The notes under the pieces were generated by a model that was not told the DNA's origin, made no database searches, and saw only the letters and a program-made list of their open reading frames with translations. Below are positions 16,358 to 24,709 of a DNA stretch of 64,000 bases, piece after piece. Every line of letters starts with the position of its first letter. The stretch's first letter is position 1. Source of the DNA: Halobellus rarus (GTDB taxonomy: Archaea > Halobacteriota > Halobacteria > Halobacteriales > Haloferacaceae); the NCBI RefSeq assembly GCF_024494595.1, contig NZ_JANHDI010000002.1, forward strand, positions 301,208 to 365,207. The letters run 5' to 3'. The translations under genes were made by a program, and so were the position numbers.

Positions 16358-17403
16358 GCGAGAGCGCCGCCGCGCGACGAACGGAGACGATCCCCGAGTG
16401 GAAGCGCGAGGAGGTCGCCGAACTCGTCGAGTTCCTCGAAGGCTACGACTCGATCGGCGTCGTCGACGTCGCCGGCATCCCGAGCCGCCAGCTACAGAGC
16501 ATGCGGCGAGAACTCCACGGGAGCGCGGAGCTGCGGATGAGCCGCAACACGCTCACCGTCCGCGCCCTCGAGGAGGTCGACGACGGCCTCGAAGACCTGA
16601 CCGAGTACGTCTCGGGACAGGTCGCCCTCGTCGGCACCAACGACAACCCCTTCGGGCTGTTCAAGCAGCTCGAAGCCTCGAAGACGCCCGCGCCGATCAG
16701 CGCCGGCGAAGTCGCGCCCAACGACATCGTCATCCCCGAGGGTGACACGGGCGTCGACCCCGGCCCGTTCGTGGGCGAACTCCAGCAGGTCGGCGCCGCC
16801 GCGCGCATCATGGACGGCTCGATCCAGGTCACCGAGGACTCGAAGGTCCTCGAGGCCGGCGAGCCGGTCTCCGAAGAGCTCGAAGGCGTCCTCGGCGAGC
16901 TCGGCATCGAGCCGAAGGAGGTCGGTCTCGACCTGCGCGGCGTCTTCTCCGAAGGCGTCCGCTTCGAGCCCGACGAACTCGCGATCGACGTCGACGAGTA
17001 CCGCGCGGACATCCAGTCCGCCGCCGCGGCAGCCCGGAACCTCTCGGTCAACGCGAGCTACCCGACGGCGCAGACCGCGCCGACGCTGCTCGCGAAGGCC
17101 GCCGGCGACGCGAAGGCCCTCGGGCTCTTCGCCGCCATCGAGGACCCGGACGTGCTGCCCGACCTCGTCGCGAAGGCCGACGCGCAGGTTCGCGCGCTCG
17201 CCGCCCAGATCGACGACGAGGAGGCGCTCCCGGAGGAACTCCGCGGCGTCGAAGCGCCCGCGCCGGCCGCCGAGGAGGCGGACGACGCGGACGACGCAGA
17301 TGAATCGGCCGACGAAGACGACACCGAAGACGAAGCCGACGCCGACGACACCGACGACGATGACGACGACGGTGCCGAGGGCCTCGGCGCGATGTTCGGA
17401 TAA
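16354..17403 (+). CDS. rpl10: 50S ribosomal protein L10 (P0 stalk base)
   Basis: 349 residues, the archaeal long form. It anchors L12 dimers on the ribosome near L11. The N-terminal rRNA-binding domain ([36 protein letters not shown]) is followed by the insertion domain and helices that bind L12. The last 60 residues are an Asp/Glu-rich hinge ending EGLGAMFG, the same tail type as L12 (EGLGNLFG), which in archaea contacts translation factors such as aEF2. It overlaps L1 by 4 bases and precedes L12 by 18 bases. Confidence 0.97.
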   Translation: MSESAAARRTETIPEWKREEVAELVEFLEGYDSIGVVDVAGIPSRQLQSMRRELHGSAELRMSRNTLTVRALEEVDDGLEDLTEYVSGQVALVGTNDNPFGLFKQLEASKTPAPISAGEVAPNDIVIPEGDTGVDPGPFVGELQQVGAAARIMDGSIQVTEDSKVLEAGEPVSEELEGVLGELGIEPKEVGLDLRGVFSEGVRFEPDELAIDVDEYRADIQSAAAAARNLSVNASYPTAQTAPTLLAKAAGDAKALGLFAAIEDPDVLPDLVAKADAQVRALAAQIDDEEALPEELRGVEAPAPAAEEADDADDADESADEDDTEDEADADDTDDDDDDGAEGLGAMFG

Positions 17404-17421
17404 CTACACAGGAACACGACA

Positions 17422-17763
17422 ATGGAATACGTTTACGCAGCTCTCACCCTGAACGAATCGGGCGCAGAGATCAACGAAGAGAACATCACGGCGGTCCTCG
17501 AGGCCGCCGGGGTCGACGTCGAAGAGTCCCGAGTGAAGGCGCTCGTCGCCGCGCTCGAGGACGTCGACATCGACGAGGCCGTCGAGACGGCCGCCGCCGC
17601 TCCCGCGCCCGCCGCGGGCGGCGACGCCGGCGCCGTCGAAGCGGCCGACGAGGAAGCGGAAGCGGAAGAAGAAGCCGACGAGGCCGACGAGGCCGAGGAA
17701 GCCGGCGACGACGACGAGGACGAGGAGGCCTCCGGCGAGGGTCTCGGCAACCTCTTCGGCTGA
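17422..17763 (+). CDS. rpl12: 50S ribosomal protein L12 (P1)
   Basis: 113 residues. This is the acidic stalk protein that recruits GTPase translation factors. The N-terminal dimerisation and L10-binding part starts [18 protein letters not shown]; an Ala-rich hinge ([14 protein letters not shown]) and a long Glu/Asp stretch lead to EGLGNLFG, the factor-binding tail shared with L10. It is the last gene of the L1-L10-L12 operon. The archaeal P-type protein is not homologous to bacterial L7/L12. Confidence 0.97.
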   Translation: MEYVYAALTLNESGAEINEENITAVLEAAGVDVEESRVKALVAALEDVDIDEAVETAAAAPAPAAGGDAGAVEAADEEAEAEEEADEADEAEEAGDDDEDEEASGEGLGNLFG

Positions 17764-17942
17764 ATTCCGGAGACGAACACGCCGAGCGTCCGATCCGGAC
17801 GTCGCGCCGACCCGTCTTTCGATTCGATTTCTTTCGACGCTCCGCGGCTAGCGGTGGCACTGTGACGACGTAGACCGCCCAGCCCGGGCGAGAGTACCTC
17901 GCTACGAACGTTCAAATACGAGAGCGGGGCCACTGCGTCGCG

Positions 17943-19202
17943 ATGGCGTCGCCGTCGATCACACTCGCGTACGCGCTCCTCGGCGTGAGTCTCGGAACGC
18001 TCACCGGGCTGATTCCGGGTCTGCACGTCAACAGCGTCGCGTTCGTTCTCGTCGGGATCGCGCCGAGCGTCGACGGTCCGCCGGTGGCGGTCGGCGCGGC
18101 GATCCTCGCGGCCGGCGTGGTGCACACCTTCCTCTCGATCGTGCCCGGACTCGTCCTCGGCGTTCCCGACGCCGCGACCGCGCCGGGGGCTCTCCCGGGC
18201 CACCGCCTCGTCCTCGCGGGTCGCGGTCGGGAGGCGATCCGACTCTCCGCGGTGGGGAGCGGCGTCGCCCTCGCCGGGGCCGTCGCGGTCGCGTTGCCGC
18301 TGTCGCGCGCCGTCGCCGCCGGTCGTGAGGTGCTGCTCGCCGCGCTGCCGGTCCTGCTGGCGCTCGTGGCCGCGCTGCTCGTCCTCGCCGAACCGACCCG
18401 GCGCGCCCGCCTCGGCGGCCTCCTCTGTCTCGGGGTCGCGACCGGCCTGGGGGTCCTGACGCTCGATCTACCGGCGACTGGGATATTAACGCCCGAGGGG
18501 ACGACCTCGATGCTCGCGCCGATCTTCGGCGGCCTGTTCGGCGCGCCGATCCTCCTCGACGCGCTCGACGCCCGCGGACGGATCCCGCCGCAGGAGGGGA
18601 CGACGCTCGGTCTGTCACGCGCCGAGGCGCTTCGAGCCGCGCTGGCCGGCGTCGGCGGGGGCGCGCTCGTCGGCTATCTACCGGGCGTCTCCGCGGGCGT
18701 CGCGGCAGTCCTCGCGCTCGGCGGGGCGGGCGGCAGCGGGCCCGCGGGACGCGGCTCCGACCGCGCCTACGTCGTCGCGACCAGCGGTGCCGACACGGCG
18801 ACGGCGGTGTTCGCGGTGGCGTCGCTCGCGGTGCTCGGCGCGCCACGCAGCGGCGTGACTGTCGCCCTCTCGTCGCTCGTCGGGGGGAGCGGAGACGACT
18901 TCGCGGGCGCGCCGATCGACCTCCTGGGAATGCTCCTGGTGATCGTGCTCGCCGCCGGTCTGGGAATCGCGATCCTGTTGACGCTCGGCGAGCGCTACCT
19001 CGAACTCGTTCGTCTCCTCCCGCGCCGCCCGCTGCTCGTGGTCGTACTGGCGCTCCTGTTCGCGCTCGCGATCGGCTTCGCGGGTGTCCTCGGCGGGGCG
19101 GTCTTCTGTCTCGCGTCGCTCGTCGGATTGCTGCCACCCCGCGTCGGCGCGCGGCGGGTCCATCTGATGGGGGTGCTCTTCGGGCCGATCGCGCTGGGGT
19201 GA
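17943..19202 (+). CDS. TctA-type (DUF112) permease
   Basis: 419 residues with about 10-12 hydrophobic helices. TctA features are visible: LLGVSLGTLTGLIPGLHVN at the start and a repeated version later (GVGGGALVGYLPGVSAGVAA), i.e. the two inverted halves with GxxPG loops. In bacteria TctA is the large membrane subunit of the tripartite tricarboxylate transporters with TctB and a periplasmic TctC. Neither partner is next to this gene. Archaeal homologues are usually solitary and of unknown substrate. It is transcribed with the flanking ribosomal genes but 180 bases after L12, likely a separate unit. Confidence 0.8.
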   Translation: MASPSITLAYALLGVSLGTLTGLIPGLHVNSVAFVLVGIAPSVDGPPVAVGAAILAAGVVHTFLSIVPGLVLGVPDAATAPGALPGHRLVLAGRGREAIRLSAVGSGVALAGAVAVALPLSRAVAAGREVLLAALPVLLALVAALLVLAEPTRRARLGGLLCLGVATGLGVLTLDLPATGILTPEGTTSMLAPIFGGLFGAPILLDALDARGRIPPQEGTTLGLSRAEALRAALAGVGGGALVGYLPGVSAGVAAVLALGGAGGSGPAGRGSDRAYVVATSGADTATAVFAVASLAVLGAPRSGVTVALSSLVGGSGDDFAGAPIDLLGMLLVIVLAAGLGIAILLTLGERYLELVRLLPRRPLLVVVLALLFALAIGFAGVLGGAVFCLASLVGLLPPRVGARRVHLMGVLFGPIALG

Positions 19203-19241
19203 GCCGGGACGGCACGGCCGACAGGCCTGCCGGCGAATCGG

Positions 19242-19282
19242 GAAAGACAACCGTTAAAAGTCGCGGCCGGGTCCTGTAGTGT
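19242..19282 (+). promoter_or_regulatory. Promoter of the zinc-finger/aEF1B pair
   Basis: TTAAAAG at 19253-19259 is the TATA box, 24 bases before the ATG. The surrounding 44 bases resemble the L11 promoter without gaps, which suggests common control of the two translation units. Confidence 0.7.
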
Positions 19283-19462
19283 ATGAGCCAGTCCGAACAG
19301 CGACACGCCCGACAGTGCGTGTCCTGTGGCATCAACATCTCCGGCATGAGCGCGGCGACGTTCAACTGTCCGGACTGTGGCCACGAGATCTCGCGGTGTG
19401 CGAAGTGCCGAAAGCAGAGCAACCTCTATGAGTGCCCCGACTGCGGGTTCATGGGACCCTGA
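19283..19462 (+). CDS. HVO_2753-family zinc-finger micro-protein
   Basis: 59 residues with four zinc-knuckle motifs: CVSCG, CPDCG, CAKC and CPDCG, the last followed by FMGP. Length and motif order match the Haloferax protein HVO_2753, whose structure shows two zinc-binding sites and whose deletion affected swarming and biofilm formation. The gene precedes elongation factor aEF1B by 3 bases, an arrangement conserved in haloarchaea, and shares its promoter. Its direct partner is unknown; an RNA- or ribosome-related function is suggested by the neighbour. Confidence 0.93.
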   Translation: MSQSEQRHARQCVSCGINISGMSAATFNCPDCGHEISRCAKCRKQSNLYECPDCGFMGP

Positions 19463-19465
19463 ACG

Positions 19466-19732
19466 ATGGGAAAGGTAGCTGCCAAGATCAAGGTCATGCC
19501 GAACAGCCCCGAAATCGACCTCGACGACCTCCAGGAGCGACTCGAACAGTCGCTGCCGGAGGGCGCGAAGATCAACGGCTTCGAGCGCGACGACGTCGCG
19601 TTCGGCCTGGTCGCGCTGTTGCCGACCGTGATCGTCCCCGACGACGCGGGCGGCACCGAAGCGGTCGAAGAGTCCTTCCACGGCGTCGACGGCGTCGAGA
19701 GCGTCTCCGTCGAGAACGTCGGCCGTATCTGA
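19466..19732 (+). CDS. Elongation factor 1-beta (aEF1B)
   Basis: 88 residues. aEF1B exchanges GDP for GTP on aEF1A during translation elongation. The archaeal short form is recognisable by [40 protein letters not shown] and the C-terminal [13 protein letters not shown]. It lies 3 bases after the zinc-finger gene, with which it shares a promoter. No oddities are seen. Confidence 0.95.
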   Translation: MGKVAAKIKVMPNSPEIDLDDLQERLEQSLPEGAKINGFERDDVAFGLVALLPTVIVPDDAGGTEAVEESFHGVDGVESVSVENVGRI

Positions 19733-19871
19733 GGCCGTAGCCGACGGTTCTTCTCGACCGGCCGATCGCGGCCGGTGATCGATACAACGCCGATAGCGGT
19801 CGCCGCGTGCTCCGCCCGGGCGGCTTCTCGTCCGAAGGCCCGACCGCGTTGCCGCGACCGTCGCGCGCTCG

Positions 19872-20138
19872 TCACTCCCCGCGCTGAAGGAACAGCAGAC
19901 CGACGAGCGGCGAGAGGATGAAACCGATACCGAGCGCGATCAAGAGCGGCAGTCCACCGGCGTCGAGCGCGGTCGCGGCCGCGACGCCCACGATCGCACC
20001 GAGGAGGATGCTCGCGGAGACGCCGACGCCGAACTGTTCGAGTCGGGAACTGGAGTCGTGGTCCACCGGTCCCCCACCGTCGGTGACGCGGTCGATCTCG
20101 TCGGGGAGCTGCCCGCCGGACGCGTGTTGCTGTGCCAT
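19872..20138 (-). CDS. Small two-helix membrane protein
   Basis: 88 residues. A polar N-terminal part (QQHASGGQLPDEIDRVTDGG) leads to two hydrophobic helices, GVSASILLGAIVGVAAATAL and LPLLIALGIGFILSPLVGLLF, with a short QRGE tail. I do not recognise the family beyond a haloarchaeal conserved hypothetical. It is convergent with aEF1B and divergent from L21e. Confidence 0.6.
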   Translation of the reverse strand: MAQQHASGGQLPDEIDRVTDGGGPVDHDSSSRLEQFGVGVSASILLGAIVGVAAATALDAGGLPLLIALGIGFILSPLVGLLFLQRGE

Positions 20139-20295
20139 ACCCGGCCGTACGACACCCGGTGGTTTAGATTTTGTCGAGACGAGTCGGTGTCGGGGGCTCG
20201 AAACCGTCTATTCGGGACGACCGGAATCGAGACGCGGCCTCGCACCCATTGCCGCCTTGCTCTCGCCACGACACCTGACGGGACGGGAACGTGCG

Positions 20296-20303
20296 TTTTA
20301 TAA
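20296..20303 (+). promoter_or_regulatory. TATA box of the L21e-Rpb4 operon
   Basis: TTTTATAA lies 30 bases before the L21e ATG at 20333, giving a very short leader. No other strong element is visible between it and the gene. Confidence 0.65.
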
Positions 20304-20332
20304 CCGCGTCGGAAGTACTGCCTCCAACGACT

Positions 20333-20623
20333 ATGCCGAGTTCCAACGGTCCACTTCACGGTACGCGAGGAAAGCTCTCGAACAAGCCGCGCGAGCGCGG
20401 GACGTCGCCGCCGCAGCGCGCGATCGCGGAGTACGACGAGGGCCAGAAGGTCCACCTGAAAATCGACCCGAGCGTTCGCGACGGTCGGTTCCACCCCCGA
20501 TTCAACGGGCACACCGGCGAGGTCGTCGGCGAACAGGGCCGCGCGTTCAAGGTCCGAATCGTCGACGGCGGTAAAGAGAAGACGCTCATCGCTCGCCCCG
20601 CCCACCTGCGCGCTCAGGAGTAA
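20333..20623 (+). CDS. rpl21e: 50S ribosomal protein L21e
   Basis: 96 residues of the archaeal/eukaryotic L21e family: [21 protein letters not shown] at the start, then the SH3-like barrel with [20 protein letters not shown] and [15 protein letters not shown]. The ATG at 20333 was chosen over an upstream in-frame ATG at 20291 because that one precedes the TATA box. It heads the conserved archaeal run L21e, Rpb4, DUF655, KsgA. Confidence 0.96.
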   Translation: MPSSNGPLHGTRGKLSNKPRERGTSPPQRAIAEYDEGQKVHLKIDPSVRDGRFHPRFNGHTGEVVGEQGRAFKVRIVDGGKEKTLIARPAHLRAQE

Positions 20624-20634
20624 CATCGACGCCG

Positions 20635-20991
20635 ATGACCATCTTCAAAGAGAAGGTAGACGAGGAGTACTTGACCGTCTCGGAGGTCAAGACCCTCCTG
20701 GAGGACGTCGAGGCCGAGCGCGCCGCAGACGAGGAGCGAGAGCTCCGCTACGAACTGGCTCGCGCCATCGAACACGTGAACCGGTTCGCCCATCTCGACC
20801 CCGAGGAGTCGCGTGAGCTCGTCGAGGAGCTTCTCGAACTGGAGAAGGTCGACGCGACGACCGCGATCAAGATCGCGGACCTCCTCCCGCAGAGCCGAGA
20901 CGAACTCCGCGCGGTGTACGCACAGGAGCGTTACGCACTCAGCGGCGACGAACTCGACGACGTGCTGAACGTCGTCGCGAAGTACGTCTAG
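20635..20991 (+). CDS. rpoF: RNA polymerase subunit F (Rpb4)
   Basis: 118 residues. Rpb4/RpoF pairs with Rpb7/RpoE to form the stalk of archaeal RNA polymerase, assisting open-complex formation and RNA binding. The sequence MTIFKEKVDEEYLTVSEVKTLL and the HRDC-like C-terminal part (ATAIKIADLLPQSRDELRAV resembles the family consensus TTAIKIADLLP) are diagnostic. It lies 11 bases after L21e, the usual archaeal order. Confidence 0.93.
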   Translation: MTIFKEKVDEEYLTVSEVKTLLEDVEAERAADEERELRYELARAIEHVNRFAHLDPEESRELVEELLELEKVDATTAIKIADLLPQSRDELRAVYAQERYALSGDELDDVLNVVAKYV

Positions 20992-21032
20992 AGCGGACTC
21001 CGCCGTTGGCCGTCGACCGACGCGTCGGCCAA

Positions 21033-21044
21033 CTATTTAAATAG
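21033..21044 (+). promoter_or_regulatory. Palindromic TATA box before DUF655
   Basis: CTATTTAAATAG is a perfect 12-bp palindrome with a strong TATA core, 28 bases (centre to start) before the ATG at 21066. It indicates a separate leaderless transcript inside the L21e-KsgA run. Confidence 0.65.
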
Positions 21045-21065
21045 ACCCTCGCCGTACGACACCAC

Positions 21066-21716
21066 ATGACCACGACCGAGAGCGGAGACGCCGACGGCTC
21101 GGCCGGCTCGGCAGGCGACGACGCCGACGAGACGGCGAGCGAACGCGAATCCGACCCCGAGGACGTGCGCTACGCGGTCATTTTAGACCACCTCCCGCAC
21201 GGGCGCGCCGACGACGATCGGCCCCGACACCGGAAGTCCCCGCTCGCGTACGCGCTCGGAGAGCGAGACTTTCGCCTCTTCGAGGTCACGCTCGCTGACG
21301 ACGCGGACGTCTCGATCGGCGACCGCATCGTGATCGGCCCGACGGAGGCCCGCGACGCCGTCTCGGGGTTCAAACAGGTCACCTACGACGATCTCTCGAA
21401 CACTGCGAACGCCGAGCTCGAGTACGCGATCGAGGAGATCGTCGACGCGAACGAGCGCCGCTTCGTCGATTTCTACAACGACGCGCAGCCGATCACTCTC
21501 CGGCTGCATCAGCTGAACCTCCTCCCTGGCATCGGGAAGAAGCTCCGGAACAACATCCTGGATCAGCGCAAGCGCGGCCCCTTCGAGAGCTTCGAGGACG
21601 TCGAAGAGCGCGTCTCGGGGCTCCACCGACCGAAGGAGGTCCTGATCGAGCGGATCCTCGAGGAGTTGCGCGACGACGACTTGAAGTACAAGACCTTCGT
21701 CGGACGCGAGTCATAA
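21066..21716 (+). CDS. DUF655 protein (OB-fold plus helix-hairpin-helix)
   Basis: 216 residues. A low-complexity acidic N-terminus of about 40 residues precedes the conserved part: YAVILDHLPHGRADDD, an OB-like strand set, and two HhH motifs (LNLLPGIGKKLRNNILDQRK and VSGLHRPKEVLIERIL). DUF655 is archaeal and nearly always next to KsgA and Rpb4; its fold implies nucleic-acid binding, perhaps in rRNA processing, but no activity is established to my knowledge. Confidence 0.9.
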   Translation: MTTTESGDADGSAGSAGDDADETASERESDPEDVRYAVILDHLPHGRADDDRPRHRKSPLAYALGERDFRLFEVTLADDADVSIGDRIVIGPTEARDAVSGFKQVTYDDLSNTANAELEYAIEEIVDANERRFVDFYNDAQPITLRLHQLNLLPGIGKKLRNNILDQRKRGPFESFEDVEERVSGLHRPKEVLIERILEELRDDDLKYKTFVGRES

Positions 21717-21828
21717 CGTCGGTGTCGCGCGCTGACGGCCGGCGCTCGTTGACTCCGAGGTCTCGGTTGCGGCCGGGACAGACACGCGACCCGAGACGTT
21801 TACACTCTCCCACCCGCAACGGGGGACA

Positions 21829-22695
21829 ATGACAGATACGACGCCCGATGGGATCTCAGAGCCCCGAGATCCCGACGACTTACGCCGTCGGGCGGGCGTG
21901 CGCGGCGACCCGGACCGGGATCAACACTTCCTGATCGACGACCGGGTGCTCGATCGGATCCCGACGTACCTCCCCGACGACGCCGACGCGACGCACCTCC
22001 TCGAGATCGGGGGCGGAACGGGCGCGCTCACCGATCGACTGCTCCGCGTCGCAGACGAAGTGACCGTCGTCGAGCGTGATCGCTCGCTCGCAGCCTTCCT
22101 CCGCGAGGAGTTCGCTACGGCGATCGATGGCGGGCGATTACGGGTCGTGGAGGGCGACGCCCTCGAAGTCGACCTCCCCGACTTCTCGGCGTCCGTCTCG
22201 AACCTTCCGTACGGGATCTCCTCGGAGATCGTCTTCCGGCTGCTTCCGGCGAACCGCCCGCTCGTGTTGATGTTCCAGCGGGAGTTCGGCGAGCGGATGG
22301 CGGCCGACCCCGGCACCGACGCCTACGGCCGGCTGTCGGTCACGGCGCAGCACTACGCCGACGTCGAGGTCGTCGAGATCGTGCCGCCGACGGCGTTCGA
22401 TCCCGCGCCGGCGGTCGAGAGCGCGATCGTCCGCCTCCGGCCGAGAGAGCCGAACTACGCCGTCGACGACGAGTCGTTCTTCTTCGATTTCGTGAAGGCC
22501 CTCTTCACCCAGCGCCGCAAGACGATCCGGAACGGCATCCGGAACACCGCCCACATCTCGGGACTCACGGACCCCGACGCGGTCGTCGACGCGGTCGAGG
22601 AGCGAAACGGGGATCTCTTGCGTGCGCGGGCGGGATCGCTCGCACCCGAAGCGTTTGCGGAACTGACCGCCGTCGCGGACGAACACGGCCGCTGA
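21829..22695 (+). CDS. ksgA: 16S rRNA adenine dimethyltransferase KsgA/Dim1
   Basis: 288 residues. It dimethylates two adjacent adenines in the 3'-terminal hairpin of 16S rRNA late in small-subunit assembly, using SAM. Motifs are GDPDRDQHFLIDDRVLDRI (family start), LEIGGGTGALTDRLL (SAM loop), VVEGDALEV and the catalytic NLPYGIS. The C-terminal helical domain carries FTQRRKTIRNGIRNTAH. It follows DUF655 by 112 bases and precedes an MscS channel by 11 bases. Confidence 0.95.
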   Translation: MTDTTPDGISEPRDPDDLRRRAGVRGDPDRDQHFLIDDRVLDRIPTYLPDDADATHLLEIGGGTGALTDRLLRVADEVTVVERDRSLAAFLREEFATAIDGGRLRVVEGDALEVDLPDFSASVSNLPYGISSEIVFRLLPANRPLVLMFQREFGERMAADPGTDAYGRLSVTAQHYADVEVVEIVPPTAFDPAPAVESAIVRLRPREPNYAVDDESFFFDFVKALFTQRRKTIRNGIRNTAHISGLTDPDAVVDAVEERNGDLLRARAGSLAPEAFAELTAVADEHGR

Positions 22696-22706
22696 TTCAT
22701 CGATCT

Positions 22707-23879
22707 ATGCTCGGAACACTCCAGATGTCGCCCGGCGGTCTCGGGGGAGTCGGGGGCGCACTGGGCGCCCTCTCCGAGTTGGTTCCGACGTTCACGGGCC
22801 GCATCGCGGTCACCTTCGCGATCGGTCTCGCCACGATGGCGCTGCTCGCCCGCACGGACCGGATTCACGCCGCGGCCCCGGATCGACTGCCGTCGACGGT
22901 GTGGCACCTGCTGGTCACGCTGGGGACGATGTTCGTCGCCGCGACCGCCGGCGTGACGATCGTCGGGCTCTGGGGGCTCTCAGACGAGTTGCTCGGAGTC
23001 TTCGGGCAGAACTACGGCCCCGAGACGCTCGTGCGGACCGGCATTTCTCTGCTGTTCCTGATCGGCGCGTACACGATGACGGGGCTGGTCCGACAGCTCG
23101 CCGAGGAACTCGCGGAGACGCGCTCGTCGATCGGTGAGCACGAGGGCGAGATCGCCTTTCGGGTCGGCCAGGTGACGCTGTATCTCCTCGCACTCACGAT
23201 CATCCTCGCGCTGTGGAACGTGAACGTCGGTGGGATTCTCGTCGGCGCGGGCTTTCTCGGGATCGTCGTCGGTATGGCGGCCAGACAGACGCTCGGGGCG
23301 ATGCTGGCGGGGTTCGTCCTGATGTTCTCCCGGCCGTTCGAGATCAGCGACTGGATTCAGGTGGGCGAGTACGAGGGAATCGTCACCGACATCACGATCG
23401 TCAACACTCGGATCCAGACGTTCGACGGCGAGTACGTGATGATCCCGAACGACGTGGTCTCCTCGGAGAGCCTCGTCAACCGGAGCCGGAAGGGCCGCCT
23501 CCGCATCGAGGTCGAGGTCGGAGTCGACTACGACGCCGACCCCGAGCACGCCGCACAGGTCGCAAAGCGCGCCGTCTCGAAGCTCGACGACCCGATGAAC
23601 GTTCCGACGCCGCAGGTGGTGCTCAAGCGGCTCGACGACTCCGCAGTCGTCCTCGGCGTGCGCTACTGGATCGACAACCCGAGCGCCCGGCGGAAGTGGC
23701 GCTCGAAGACGGCGGTCATCGGCGCGGTCAAGGAGGCGCTGGAGGCGGAGGACATCAAGATCCCGTTCCCGCAGCGGGAGCTGATGGGCCGCGCCGAGGA
23801 AGGGGGCTTCGTCCTCGCGGGTGAAGAGCGATCCGCAGAGCCGCAGGTGGAGCCGACGCCTGACGGGGGCGACTCGTGA
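22707..23879 (+). CDS. MscS-family mechanosensitive channel
   Basis: 390 residues with about five hydrophobic helices followed by the conserved MscS core: GFLGIVVGMAARQTLGAMLAG is the pore-lining TM3, then FSRPFEISDWIQVGEYEGIVTDI and the beta domain phrases RIQTFDGEYVMIPNDVV and RSRKGRLRIEVEVGVDYD. Such channels open under membrane tension and release solutes when external salinity drops, a useful trait for a halophile. It overlaps the HemK2 gene by 4 bases. A second paralogue lies at 42799-43983. Confidence 0.9.
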   Translation: MLGTLQMSPGGLGGVGGALGALSELVPTFTGRIAVTFAIGLATMALLARTDRIHAAAPDRLPSTVWHLLVTLGTMFVAATAGVTIVGLWGLSDELLGVFGQNYGPETLVRTGISLLFLIGAYTMTGLVRQLAEELAETRSSIGEHEGEIAFRVGQVTLYLLALTIILALWNVNVGGILVGAGFLGIVVGMAARQTLGAMLAGFVLMFSRPFEISDWIQVGEYEGIVTDITIVNTRIQTFDGEYVMIPNDVVSSESLVNRSRKGRLRIEVEVGVDYDADPEHAAQVAKRAVSKLDDPMNVPTPQVVLKRLDDSAVVLGVRYWIDNPSARRKWRSKTAVIGAVKEALEAEDIKIPFPQRELMGRAEEGGFVLAGEERSAEPQVEPTPDGGDS

Positions 23880-24625
23880 CCGATCGAACCGGAGGGGCCG
23901 ATGGGACCAAACGGGACCTCGCTGCGAGTCGCGGGATCGAGACGGACGTGTATCAGCCGGCGGAGGACTCGGGCCTCCTCGCGTCCGCGGTCGAGAAACG
24001 GGGCCGGGGACGGCTGCTGGAAGTCGGAACCGGATCGGGCTGGGTCGCCGCGCGGGCGGCCCGGGAGGCCCCCGAGGTGACCTCGGTCGTCGCGAGCGAC
24101 CTGAGTCCGCACGCCTGCCGCGCGGCGCGCCGGCGGGCGATGGGCGCGGGCGGCGACGACCGGACCCGAAACGAGGCGGGCGGGCAGGGGCCGACGGGCG
24201 ACGACGCAGGTGGTGACGATCGGCCAAACGGTGGTGCGACTGTCGACGTCGCCGACGGCTCACCGCTCTTCGACGTCGTACGCGCGGACCTCGTTGCGCC
24301 GTTCGCCGACGACGCGTTCGACACGGTCGCGTTCAACCCGCCGTATCTCCCCACCGACCCCGAGAACGAGTGGGACGACTGGATGGAGCGGGCGCTCTCG
24401 GGCGGAGAGTCCGGCCGGGAATTGATCGATCCGTTCCTCGAAACTGTCGGTCGAGTGCTCGCCCCCGACGGCGTCGCGTTGCTGCTCGTGAGTTCGCTCA
24501 CCGGATACGGCGCGGTGCTCGACGCCGTCCGGGAGTGCGGATTCGACCACGAGGTCGTCGTCGAGGAGTCGTACCCGTTCGAGACCCTCTCGGTGCTCGC
24601 GCTGACTCACGGGAGCGAGACCTGA
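23876..24625 (+). CDS. HemK2/Mtq2-type protein methyltransferase
   Basis: 249 residues of SAM-dependent methyltransferase fold. VYQPAEDSGLLASAVEK, LLEVGTGSGWVAARAA and the catalytic FNPPYLPT mark the HemK2 class, which with Trm112 methylates the glutamine of the GGQ motif in archaeal/eukaryotic release factor 1. Between the SAM loop and NPPY there is a low-complexity Gly/Asp/Arg insertion (about residues 80-115) not expected in the core fold, with base use similar to the rest. The gene overlaps mscS by 4 bases, as in other haloarchaea. Confidence 0.85.
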   Translation: MTDRTGGADGTKRDLAASRGIETDVYQPAEDSGLLASAVEKRGRGRLLEVGTGSGWVAARAAREAPEVTSVVASDLSPHACRAARRRAMGAGGDDRTRNEAGGQGPTGDDAGGDDRPNGGATVDVADGSPLFDVVRADLVAPFADDAFDTVAFNPPYLPTDPENEWDDWMERALSGGESGRELIDPFLETVGRVLAPDGVALLLVSSLTGYGAVLDAVRECGFDHEVVVEESYPFETLSVLALTHGSET

Positions 24626-24674
24626 TCGGCACCGATCGCGCGTTTGATGCCCAAAAGTAATAAAACACTTTAGC

Positions 24675-24683
24675 AAATATTAA
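24675..24683 (+). promoter_or_regulatory. TATA box of the split MetE operon
   Basis: AAATATTAA is 27 bases before the ATG at 24710, inside the most AT-rich stretch of this region (24655-24685). The upstream AT-run AAAGTAATAAAACACTTT may hold a regulator site. Confidence 0.6.
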
Positions 24684-24709
24684 GCAGCGGCATTTCGTAT
24701 CGGTCGTCG

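Noticed and set aside
20164..20346. Possible tRNA or small protein upstream of L21e
   Set aside because: The GGTTTCGAGCCC-like stretch lacks matching acceptor and anticodon stems, and the frame overlaps the L21e promoter.
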